Assembly: GCA_949291555.1 (NCBI GenBank)
Contig: CASEWE010000003.1
Location: 1-64,000 of the forward strand
Direction: 5' to 3'
Source: an uncultured Bacteroidales bacterium
GTDB lineage: Bacteria > Bacteroidota > Bacteroidia > Bacteroidales > P3
DNA length: 64,000 nt
Shown piece after piece: positions 54,083 to 61,821 of this stretch. The translations under genes and the position numbers were made by a program. A model generated the notes under the pieces. That model worked only from the letters and a program-made list of their open reading frames with translations. It was not told the DNA's origin and searched no databases. Positions within the stretch are counted from its first letter, which is position 1, and each line of letters opens with the position of its first letter.

Positions 54083-54934
54083 CTATTCGTAATCGTAATC
54101 GTACTCGTAGGCCGTATACGGCTCGCCGTTCCGCGACAGCGTGGCCTTTACAATCCGGCCGTCCTTTTGCTGGTAGTAATATTTCACCACGGAAGGTTTC
54201 CCGTCGGGATCCGTGCTCTTGTAGAGCGTGCATTTCACGGGCAGGCCTTTCAGTATGGCGGGCGACTTGACGAACGTGTAAAGGATGTAATCGATCGTGG
54301 AGATGGTCGGGATCGCGAAAAGGCTGGAGCAGACGGCCTGGTCGCTGCACGGCACGTCCTTTTCCCCGTACTCGTACACATACCTGCCCGAGAACACCCC
54401 GTCGTTCTCGAAAACCACTTCCTTCAAGCGGCCCTTCTTGTCCTTCACGTAACGTACGCTGAAGTCCACCACGGCATCCGGATTATCCTTGGCCACCCCA
54501 TGGCTTTTCCAAACCGTCTCGTTCTCGCCGTGTTCGAACGTTCCGGTAAAATCCGTCACGTAATCGATGCCCACGCCGGGAATAGGACGTTCCTGGTATC
54601 CGATCGCCACGCCGTAACCGTCCTTGAGCTCCATTTCGAAAGAATTGACCAGCAGGTACGGAGTCTCCTCCGGATCATAGTCGCCCTTTACAAGATTGTC
54701 CGAGATGTAGCTCACGCGGATTCCTTCGTAAGAGACAATGCGCCCTTTCTCATCGTATTCGACCGGATTCACCATGTCGTTGAGGACCTTGCCGTCTTCA
54801 TAATTGATGCAATGGATAGAGGTGACCCGCTTGGCTTCGGGAACGTTTTTCCCCGAATCGCATCCGGAGAAAAGCAAGACGGCAAACAAGGCGGAGATGG
54901 AAGCTGCGGGAAGAATTGTTGCAATCGGTTTCAT
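54083..54934 (-). CDS. Lipoprotein of unknown function (DUF4595-like)
   Basis: A 283-residue predicted lipoprotein with lipobox LFSGC (C25). It has repeated Tyr/Asp-rich strands (VEYDEKGRIVSYEGIRVSYI, YVKDKKGRLKEVVF, YYQQKDGRIVKATL) of a YD-repeat or DUF4595 character common in Bacteroidota surface lipoproteins. Function unknown. It stands alone, with a -7 element far upstream and two hairpins after the stop. Confidence 0.6.
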   Translation of the reverse strand: MKPIATILPAASISALFAVLLFSGCDSGKNVPEAKRVTSIHCINYEDGKVLNDMVNPVEYDEKGRIVSYEGIRVSYISDNLVKGDYDPEETPYLLVNSFEMELKDGYGVAIGYQERPIPGVGIDYVTDFTGTFEHGENETVWKSHGVAKDNPDAVVDFSVRYVKDKKGRLKEVVFENDGVFSGRYVYEYGEKDVPCSDQAVCSSLFAIPTISTIDYILYTFVKSPAILKGLPVKCTLYKSTDPDGKPSVVKYYYQQKDGRIVKATLSRNGEPYTAYEYDYDYE

Positions 54935-55308
54935 AATCGTAAGATTTGGTTAATACTTGATTTTCTCCCATTGCGTCCCGGCGGGAAAACTCCAGGAGAC
55001 CCGATACGGGAACCTCTTCGCCCCGCTCTCCTCCCGGGTTTTCCCGGACGGCTGCCGGATCCGGAAATAAAGGGCAAACTGCGCCGGACACGATGTACCA
55101 GCGCTCCGCGCGCGGCCGAGCCGCTCCCTCTTCCCCCCGGCTTCTGTCAAAGATAGGAAATTCCCGGCACCCGTCCTCTATTCCGAAACTGTTTTTTTCG
55201 TTTTTCCACAAGAAAATCAAACCCGGCAAGAAAAAAACGCCCAACTCGCGAAAAACTATTAACTTTGAATTTTGCACAAGTTCAAAATGCCTCTCAAAAC
55301 GGACGCGT
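54935..55308. promoter_or_regulatory. Divergent promoter region of the lipoprotein and cysteate-synthase genes
   Basis: Minus-strand TATCTTTG at 55148-55155 could serve the lipoprotein gene (leader about 210 bases). Plus-strand TAACTTTG at 55260-55267 serves the gene starting at 55309. Inside the long minus leader a 66-codon frame (54950-55150) ends YRVSWSFPAGTQWEKIKY, which looks faintly protein-like, but nothing else supports it. Confidence 0.5.
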
Positions 55309-56601
55309 ATGAATGACTTCAACCCTACTGCCTACCAACTGGAAACTTATGCCACCGGCCGCCGTTTCGCCGATAGCGGCTGGCTCTTGGACGACCCTGC
55401 CTGCCAGACCCCGTCCCTGATCCGGGCTTTCTACCAGAAAAAGCAAATCGAATTCCGGAGCGCGGAACACGGGATTTACCGTTTTGCCGACTGGCTGCCC
55501 GTAAGAAGGACCTTGCAGGGTTCCTGCGCGCCGGTCACTTATAAAAGCCGCGGGTTGGCAAGCAGGCTCGGGCTCGAAAACCTTTATATCACCTTCAATG
55601 GCTACTACCCCGAAATCGGGGTCGGAATGGACACCTGTTCCTTCAAGGAGACCGAGGCCTATTCGGTCTGCGGGCGGCTGGATCCGGACTGCGGGAAAGT
55701 ATTGGTGGTCGCCTCGGCGGGGAACACGGCCCGGGCCTTTGCCAAAGTGTGTTCGGAAAACCATATTCCCCTCCTGCTTTGCGTACCGGCCGACAATCTC
55801 GATGCCCTCTGGTTCGAAAAACCGCTCAACGACTGCGTAAAGCTTCTTTCCGTGCAAAAAGGAGGCGACTACTTCGATGCCATAAACTTGAGCAACATCG
55901 TGCTCAAATCCCCGCTTTTCCTGGCCGAAGGCGGAGCCAAGAACATCGCCCGCAGGGACGGGATGTCGACCACTGTCCTTTCGGCAGCCGAAGCCATAGG
56001 GCGCATTCCCGATTTCTATTTCCAAGCCGTAGGGAGCGGGACCGGGGCCATCGCCGCCTGGGAAGCCAACCTCCGGCTCATCGAGGACGGGCGTTTCGGA
56101 TCGCGCAAGATGAAACTGATGGTTTCCCAGAATGCGCCCTTCCTGCCCATGTACAATGCCTGGAAAGCCGGCTCCCGGAACCTGCTGGCCTACGATGACA
56201 ACCAAGCCCGGACCGATGCCGAATCCATCAATGCCAAAGTCCTTTCCAACCGGAAACCCCCTTACGGGATTGCCGGCGGCTTGTTCGATGCGCTGAAAGA
56301 CACCGGAGGCGACGTTTTCAAAGTCAGCAACAGCCAAGCCCGGCAGGCGCAGGAACTCTTTGCCGAAACCGAGGGAATCGACATCTATTCGGCCGCGGGC
56401 GTGGCCGCTTACTCGCTGATGGAATGCGTGCGCGAAGGCCGGGTCGGGAAATCGGATACCATCATGCTGAACATAACCGGCGGGGGCGAGAAGCGCTTCC
56501 AGAAGGGGAAAGAACTCTGGCATCTCGCTCCTTCCATGACCTTCCCCATAGACCCCGACCCGCAAACGGCCATCGAGTTCGCCCAATCCCTCTTTTCCTG
56601 A
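55309..56601 (+). CDS. Cysteate synthase-like PLP enzyme (threonine synthase family)
   Basis: A 430-residue fold-type II PLP enzyme. YRFADWLPV, YITFNGYYPEIGVGMDTCSF with FKETEA supplying the PLP lysine, VVASAGNTARAFAKV, EGGAKNIARRDGMSTTVLSA and YFQAVGSGTGAIAAWEANLR match the cysteate synthase branch (known from Methanosarcina) rather than threonine synthase. That enzyme forms L-cysteate from O-phosphoserine and sulfite. In Bacteroidota such as Alistipes, cysteate feeds sulfonolipid (capnine) synthesis. The acyltransferase and reductase of that pathway are not in this window, so the pathway link is inferred. Confidence 0.75.
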   Translation: MNDFNPTAYQLETYATGRRFADSGWLLDDPACQTPSLIRAFYQKKQIEFRSAEHGIYRFADWLPVRRTLQGSCAPVTYKSRGLASRLGLENLYITFNGYYPEIGVGMDTCSFKETEAYSVCGRLDPDCGKVLVVASAGNTARAFAKVCSENHIPLLLCVPADNLDALWFEKPLNDCVKLLSVQKGGDYFDAINLSNIVLKSPLFLAEGGAKNIARRDGMSTTVLSAAEAIGRIPDFYFQAVGSGTGAIAAWEANLRLIEDGRFGSRKMKLMVSQNAPFLPMYNAWKAGSRNLLAYDDNQARTDAESINAKVLSNRKPPYGIAGGLFDALKDTGGDVFKVSNSQARQAQELFAETEGIDIYSAAGVAAYSLMECVREGRVGKSDTIMLNITGGGEKRFQKGKELWHLAPSMTFPIDPDPQTAIEFAQSLFS

Positions 56602-56734
56602 CCCCCCGCAGGAAAAGCCGTTGCTTGCCCTCCTCTCCAGCGGATTTCCCATGGAACCCGGCGGAAGGGATCCCGTGCTGACGGAATCGTCTTGGAAGGA
56701 ACCGGCAGTGAAGCACGCGGCTTGCCCGGCAAAC

Positions 56735-56765
56735 TTGCAAGGGTATCCGAAAACAGCTATCTTTG
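56735..56765 (+). promoter_or_regulatory. Promoter of tRNA-Arg
   Basis: TTG (56735-56737), 20 bases, then TATCTTTG (56758-56765), 45 bases before the tRNA. Confidence 0.65.
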
Positions 56766-56810
56766 CGGAATGCTGAAGCATCACCCTTGGCTGCTTGAAG
56801 CCAAGGAAAG

Positions 56811-56884
56811 GGTTCCGTAGCTCAGTTGGATAGAGCAACAGCCTTCTAAGCTGTGGGTCGAGCGTTCGAATCGCTCCGGAATCA
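56811..56884 (+). tRNA. tRNA-Arg (anticodon TCT)
   Basis: A 74-base cloverleaf. Acceptor GGTTCCG (56811-56817) pairs with CGGAATC (56877-56883) with one G-U. Anticodon stem ACAGC/GCTGT encloses CTTCTAA with TCT. The T arm has GTTCGAATC. Discriminator A, no encoded CCA. Confidence 0.97.
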
Positions 56885-56903
56885 CAAGATACCCCTCGGG
56901 ACA

Positions 56904-56929
56904 GCCGCTTGGCAAGCAGGCGTTTTTTT
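56904..56929 (+). terminator. Possible terminator after tRNA-Arg
   Basis: GCC-G-CTTG pairs with CAAG-CA-GGC with a small internal loop, followed by GTTTTTTT. Confidence 0.5.
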
Positions 56930-57394
56930 CCGCTTTCCGCACGTTTTCCGCATATTTTCCCGTTTTTTCCGTTTTTTCCATCCACGCATCGGACTATACA
57001 GCAGAACCATGTCGAAAACGTTCTCCTATTGTTCCCGCTTCCCTTTCTTCTCCTCTCATCGGGCTGGACATGGGGCCCTTCAGAAGATATTGTTCCCGCT
57101 TTTCCCTTCTCCGCGGCTCTTCCCGATGGCAAGGACGATTCCGATAGCCGCGCCGCTTCTTCCTCTATGGAATTCGAACTTCCCGGATCGCCCCGTCCGA
57201 TGGCACTCTAACCCGATGCCATAACCGAAAAGCCGAAAGGAATGCTCCTCCAAGGCCGGCAACGGCACGAAAGTCCTTTGCCTTTGCTTCCCGCCACCCT
57301 TTTCCCAATCCGAAAGCCCGAAAAAAAAAACATCCGTGCCCTTGCCTTGCCGAACATGCCCGCAGGGCGTGGCATTTCCCTGAAAAAAAAAAAT
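56930..57394. other. Intergenic stretch between tRNA genes, no gene seen
   Basis: T/C-rich at the start with recurring TTTTCCG words, then GC-rich. Open frames on either strand lack recognisable features. Confidence 0.45.
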
Positions 57395-57424
57395 TTGCAG
57401 TTTCAAAAAAAAGCCGTACATTTG
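57395..57424 (+). promoter_or_regulatory. Promoter of tRNA-Asn
   Basis: TTG (57395-57397), 19 bases, then TACATTTG (57417-57424); a complete consensus match 35 bases before the tRNA. Confidence 0.75.
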
Positions 57425-57458
57425 CAGCCGTTTTCCGCCGCTTTTGCGGGAAAGCATT

Positions 57459-57532
57459 GCTTCCTTAGCTCAGCCGGTTAGAGCATCTGACTGTTAATCA
57501 GAGGGTCCTAGGTTCAAGTCCTAGAGGGAGCG
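57459..57532 (+). tRNA. tRNA-Asn (anticodon GTT)
   Basis: A 74-base cloverleaf. Acceptor GCTTCCT (57459-57465) pairs with AGGGAGC (57525-57531) with one G-U. Anticodon stem TCTGA/TCAGA encloses CTGTTAA with GTT. The T arm has GTTCAAGTC. Discriminator G, no encoded CCA. Confidence 0.97.
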
Positions 57533-57582
57533 CAAGAAACCTTGCCTGCCGCAAGTTCCCATCTGCGGATGCAAGGAAAGAA

Positions 57583-57630
57583 GCGGGATCAGCCTCTACA
57601 AATCTACGGCGCGGATCCCGTTTTTTTTTT
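57583..57630 (+). terminator. Terminator after tRNA-Asn
   Basis: CGGGATC (57584-57590) pairs with GATCCCG (57614-57620) over a large loop. Ten T residues follow. Confidence 0.65.
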
Positions 57631-57834
57631 GCCCGTTTCCCGCCGTCACCGCCTCAGGAACAGTGCCCGCGGGTGTTTTTTTCCTCTCCTTCCCTTCTCC
57701 GATCCTTCCACGAAAGCTGGCCGTCCAGATGCCGTCAGGCAGGCTTTGCCCTTCCGCATCCGATCCGTCGGCAAAAAGACGGCTTCGCAAAGAAAGCAGC
57801 AGGGCGCCAGGGCCGTCCTTTCCGCTTTTTAACG

Positions 57835-57896
57835 TATCTTTGACGGAAGCCGGATACGGGACACGGCGCGGCAAAGCAAAGCTTTCACTATCTTTG
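57835..57896 (+). promoter_or_regulatory. Two tandem -7 elements upstream of ftsK
   Basis: TATCTTTG occurs at 57835-57842 and again at 57889-57896, 54 bases apart, upstream of the ftsK ATG. Apart from these and the tRNA-Asn terminator, nothing was recognised in the 57533-58024 gap. Confidence 0.55.
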
Positions 57897-58024
57897 CCCG
57901 GAAAATCTCGAATCCGGACAAGGCCCGGCGGCACGCGCGCATGGTTTCGCCCGCAGCGTGTCCCGGCGCTTCAAGGCTTTCGAAGTTCCCTCCTGCAAAG
58001 CAGGCTTCCCATCCCAACAACACC

Positions 58025-60832
58025 ATGTCGAAAAACAAGAGAAGAAACATCGTCCCCGAACCCGATCCGCTTCCCGTGCAGGAACAAGCTGCCGGGAACA
58101 CCGCCCAAGCCGCAGAAGAAGCAGATGAAGCCGTAGCGGAAGAGCCGCAAGAACAAGACGGGGAAAAAACCGAAGCTTCCTCCTGGGGCACCGCCGTTAC
58201 AACCGCGCTCTCCCGCCTGCCGGTGGAGAAACCGCGCCGCATCGGCGGGTTCCTCTGCCTGTTCGCAAGCCTTTTCCTCTTCCTTTCCTTCCTCTCCCAC
58301 TTCTTTTTCTGGTGGATCGATTTCGACATTGTCCAGCAAATGCAGTCGGGAAGCATCTGGGCGGACAACAACTGGCAAGTACGCAATATAGGAGGGCGTC
58401 TGGGCGCCTACCTGGCCTATCTTTTCGTGAACCTCGGATTCGGCATCGCCTCCTTCATCGTGCCTCTTGTCCTCTTTTTAGCCGGCCTGCATCTGCTACG
58501 CATCCGGAAATTCCATTGGCTCAAAATATTTTTCCAGTCCGCGTTCGGCCTCCTGTGGATTTCCGTCCTTGCCGGAAGCCTTTTCCACAACGGCAGCAAT
58601 TACATTGTCGGGGGAAGCGCGGGTCTGCACGCAAGCCGCTACCTGCAAGGCCTTTCGGGCAATGTCGGCCTGATTTTCCTGCTCTTGTTCACCTTGATTT
58701 CCTACCTTATCATAAGCTACAATCTCGGCAAGCTCAAATTCCCGTCCCGGAGGAAAACCGCAACCGCTTCCCCGGACGACGATCCCGCTCCGCAATCCAA
58801 TCCCGCGGATGCAGCCACCCTGCAAGGCCGGCAAAAGGAACTTCCGGAAGAAACCGCGCCGGAGGCAGATCCCTTGGAAGGCATGACGCTCAGCTCCCGG
58901 ATCCGGCTCGAACCCCGGACACCCGCCGGAAGCGACCCTTCCCCTTCCGCCTCCACCGGGGACGAACCGCTCTTTTCGATCCGGGAAACCTTCCCGGAAC
59001 CCGTCCTGCAGACCCCGGCCTCGCCCGCCACGGTTCCCGGCGCCATCCCGGCCGATGGAACCGGTTCGCCTGCCCGCATCCTGCTTTCTTTGGAAGAGGA
59101 AAGTCCGGAAACCCCTTCTTTCCCCGCCTCCCCGCACGCCGGCGAAGCGAGCGGGAACCATTCCGCATACCCGGCAGGAACAGATCCGGAAAAGGATGAA
59201 GACGAAGAAGATCCCTTAGGGGAGATGAAAGTGGTAGATACCCGCACCCTCTCCCCGAAAGAATCCTCCGCTCCGGTTTCCGGGCCGACTCCCGTCCACT
59301 ACGGGCTCGATACGCCTTACGACCCGCGTCTGGAATTGTCCGATTACCGCTTCCCCACCTTGGATCTGCTGGAAGATTTCGGCGACCAGTCGCAACAGGC
59401 CCAAGACATGGAAGAGGAGCTGCTTGCCAACAAGAAAAAGATTGTGGACACGCTCCAGAATTACGGAATCGACATCAGCAAGATTTCGGCCACCATCGGC
59501 CCTACCGTCACCTTGTACGAAATCGTCCCGGCACCAGGCATCCGCATCAGCAAGATCAAGAACCTGGAAGACGACATCGCCCTGAGCCTTTCGGCCTTAG
59601 GCATCCGGATCATCGCCCCTATCCCCGGGAAAGGCACCATCGGCATCGAAGTCCCCAACAGCAAGAAGCAAATCGTGCCCATGCGCGACATGCTCACCTG
59701 CGAAAAATTCCGAAACCAGAACCTGGCATTGCCCGTCGCCTTGGGGAAGACCATCTCGAACGAGGAATTCGTGGCCGATCTGGCCAAAATGCCGCACGTC
59801 CTGGTGGCCGGAGCCACCGGGCAAGGGAAATCGGTCGGTTTGAACGCCATCATCGCATCCCTGCTCTACTCCAAGCACCCGGCCGAGCTCAAGTTCGTTA
59901 TGGTAGACCCCAAGAAAGTGGAACTGAGCCTTTTCAACAAAATCGAACGGCACTACTTGGCCAAACTGCCCGATAGCGAAGAGGCCATCATCACCGACAC
60001 GCGGAAAGTGGTCCGGACGCTCAACTCCCTTTGCATCGAGATGGACAACCGCTACGACCTGCTCAAGGATGCCGCGGCCAAGAATATCAAGGAATACAAC
60101 AAGAAGTTCATCGCCCGGCGGCTCAATCCCGAAGAAGGACACCGCTACCTTCCCTACATCGTCTTGATTATCGATGAATTTGCCGACCTCATCATGACCG
60201 CGGGCAAAGAAATCGAGCAACCCATAGCCCGTCTGGCCCAATTGGCGCGGGCCATCGGGATTCACTTGGTCATTGCCACCCAACGGCCTTCCGTCAACAT
60301 CATAACCGGCTTGATCAAAGCCAATTTCCCGGCCCGCATCGCATTCAAGGTCATGCAGAAAAACGACTCCCGGACAATCCTCGATGCCAACGGGGCCGAC
60401 CAGCTCATCGGCCGCGGCGACATGCTCATCTCCATGGGCGATGGCCTGACCCGGCTGCAATGCGCCTTCATCGATACTCCGGAAATCGAACGGATCACCG
60501 AATTCATCGGTTCCCAACGCGCCTATCCTACCGCCTACCTGCTGCCCGAATGCCCCGATGAAAACGGCTCCGACGGAGGAAAAGCCGATCTCGATGGAGA
60601 AGAATGGGATTCCATGTTCCGGGAAGCCGCCGAACTGGTGGTCTCCTCCCAGCAGGGTTCCACCTCGATGCTGCAACGGAAATTCAAATTAGGCTACAAC
60701 CGCGCCGGAAGGATCATGGATCAGCTCGAAAGCGCGGGAATCGTCGGGCCTTTCGATGGCAAAAAGACCCGGGAAGTAAAGATAAAAGATCCGGTAGCTC
60801 TGGAGCAAATCCTTGAAAGCCTTTCCCTTTGA
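58025..60832 (+). CDS. ftsK: DNA translocase FtsK
   Basis: A 935-residue FtsK/SpoIIIE translocase for chromosome segregation at the division septum. A charged N-terminus is followed by about four helices between residues 72 and 250, then a disordered Pro/Glu-rich linker (about 250-430). The motor has Walker A GATGQGKS (596-603), VMVDPKKVELSLFN and Walker B YIVLIIDEFADLIM, followed by IATQRPSVNIITGLIKANFP. The C-terminal gamma winged helix (LQRKFKLGYNRAGRIMDQLE) reads orienting DNA sequences. ATG 58025 is the first start giving this layout. A LolA-like gene follows. Confidence 0.95.
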   Translation: MSKNKRRNIVPEPDPLPVQEQAAGNTAQAAEEADEAVAEEPQEQDGEKTEASSWGTAVTTALSRLPVEKPRRIGGFLCLFASLFLFLSFLSHFFFWWIDFDIVQQMQSGSIWADNNWQVRNIGGRLGAYLAYLFVNLGFGIASFIVPLVLFLAGLHLLRIRKFHWLKIFFQSAFGLLWISVLAGSLFHNGSNYIVGGSAGLHASRYLQGLSGNVGLIFLLLFTLISYLIISYNLGKLKFPSRRKTATASPDDDPAPQSNPADAATLQGRQKELPEETAPEADPLEGMTLSSRIRLEPRTPAGSDPSPSASTGDEPLFSIRETFPEPVLQTPASPATVPGAIPADGTGSPARILLSLEEESPETPSFPASPHAGEASGNHSAYPAGTDPEKDEDEEDPLGEMKVVDTRTLSPKESSAPVSGPTPVHYGLDTPYDPRLELSDYRFPTLDLLEDFGDQSQQAQDMEEELLANKKKIVDTLQNYGIDISKISATIGPTVTLYEIVPAPGIRISKIKNLEDDIALSLSALGIRIIAPIPGKGTIGIEVPNSKKQIVPMRDMLTCEKFRNQNLALPVALGKTISNEEFVADLAKMPHVLVAGATGQGKSVGLNAIIASLLYSKHPAELKFVMVDPKKVELSLFNKIERHYLAKLPDSEEAIITDTRKVVRTLNSLCIEMDNRYDLLKDAAAKNIKEYNKKFIARRLNPEEGHRYLPYIVLIIDEFADLIMTAGKEIEQPIARLAQLARAIGIHLVIATQRPSVNIITGLIKANFPARIAFKVMQKNDSRTILDANGADQLIGRGDMLISMGDGLTRLQCAFIDTPEIERITEFIGSQRAYPTAYLLPECPDENGSDGGKADLDGEEWDSMFREAAELVVSSQQGSTSMLQRKFKLGYNRAGRIMDQLESAGIVGPFDGKKTREVKIKDPVALEQILESLSL

Positions 60833-60925
60833 GGCTTCTTGCCCGAACGCGTCCGCACCCGTTCCCGGTCGGCCCGCCCGCCGCATCGGGCCAAGCCGGC
60901 CCAAGCTGTTTCAAAACAAAAGAAA

Positions 60926-61612
60926 ATGAAGACCTTTTTTCCCGTCCTCCTGCTGTCGATGCTCGCCTGCGCATCGCCCCTCTGCGCTCAAACGCCGCTT
61001 TCCACCGTCAAGACCGCCGCCGGAGCCAACGACCCGCTGGCCCATAATTACTTGTCGAAAACCCGGAAATGGCTCCTGTCGGAAAAGAGCCTCGAAATAC
61101 GTTTCCAGGCGTGCCTGACCACAAGCCAGCACCTCGATAGCCGGCAAGATTGCCAAAGGGGTTCCATGCTCGTCGCCGGGCAGAAGTTCCGGCTGGTCGT
61201 GGGAACGCTGTCCTATTATTGCAACGGGGAAGAACTCTGGGCCTACGATGCCCCGAACAAGGAAGCCAGCCTCTACCCGTACGATGAGGGCCAGCAGTGG
61301 ATAAACCCTGTCGCCTTGCTCCAGGACTACGAGAAGCACTACCGGGCCAAGTACATCCGGCAGGAGACCATAGCCGGCCTGCCGCGCAATATCCTCGACC
61401 TGACCCCGCTCCAACCCTCGGAAATCCTGAAAATACGGCTTTACCTCAACAACCACGACCAAAAGCCGTTCCGGATCGAGATGTATTACTCGCAAGAACA
61501 GGTCTACGTATACGACATAACAAGTTGCGGGCCGGCAAGCCATGTCTCGGAACAGGATTTCGTGTTCGACCCGGCCCGCTACCCGGAAGCGGTCGTCAAC
61601 GACATGCGGTAG
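60926..61612 (+). CDS. LolA-like outer membrane lipoprotein carrier protein
   Basis: A 228-residue periplasmic protein. A signal peptide (1-21, ending LCAQ) precedes a LolA-type half-barrel: LEIRFQACLTTSQHLDS, GSMLVAGQKFRLVVGTLSYY with CNGEELWAYD, then YDEGQQWINPVALLQDYEKH. LolA proteins ferry lipoproteins across the periplasm. Its position directly after ftsK is the usual one in Bacteroidota. A bidirectional terminator follows. Confidence 0.85.
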   Translation: MKTFFPVLLLSMLACASPLCAQTPLSTVKTAAGANDPLAHNYLSKTRKWLLSEKSLEIRFQACLTTSQHLDSRQDCQRGSMLVAGQKFRLVVGTLSYYCNGEELWAYDAPNKEASLYPYDEGQQWINPVALLQDYEKHYRAKYIRQETIAGLPRNILDLTPLQPSEILKIRLYLNNHDQKPFRIEMYYSQEQVYVYDITSCGPASHVSEQDFVFDPARYPEAVVNDMR

Positions 61613-61712
61613 AGAGGGAACGCCCTTCAAAAAAAACGTTCCCGCGCAAAACCGCCGGGAAACAAGGCCCCGGAACACAGCGCAAGCCCGTTCCTGCTTC
61701 TTGCGTCCTGCA

Positions 61713-61757
61713 AAAAAGGGAAGGGTTGCAGGAAAATCCTGCAACCCTTCCCTTTTT
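61713..61757. terminator. Bidirectional terminator
   Basis: A perfect stem of about 21 bases (61713-61733 with 61737-61757) begins with A5 and ends with T5. It separates the convergent LolA-like and leucine-rich-repeat genes. Confidence 0.92.
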
Positions 61758-61821
61758 CCGTTTTTCCATCCGCGCTTGGCAGCGGGATGGACTGAGGCCT
61801 CCGCCTCTCGTGCTCCCATGC

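Noticed and set aside
54950..55150. 66-codon minus-strand frame in the leader of the DUF4595-like lipoprotein gene
   Set aside because: Its end looks faintly protein-like, but the rest is Arg/Gly-rich, no homologue is recalled and it lies in a presumed leader.
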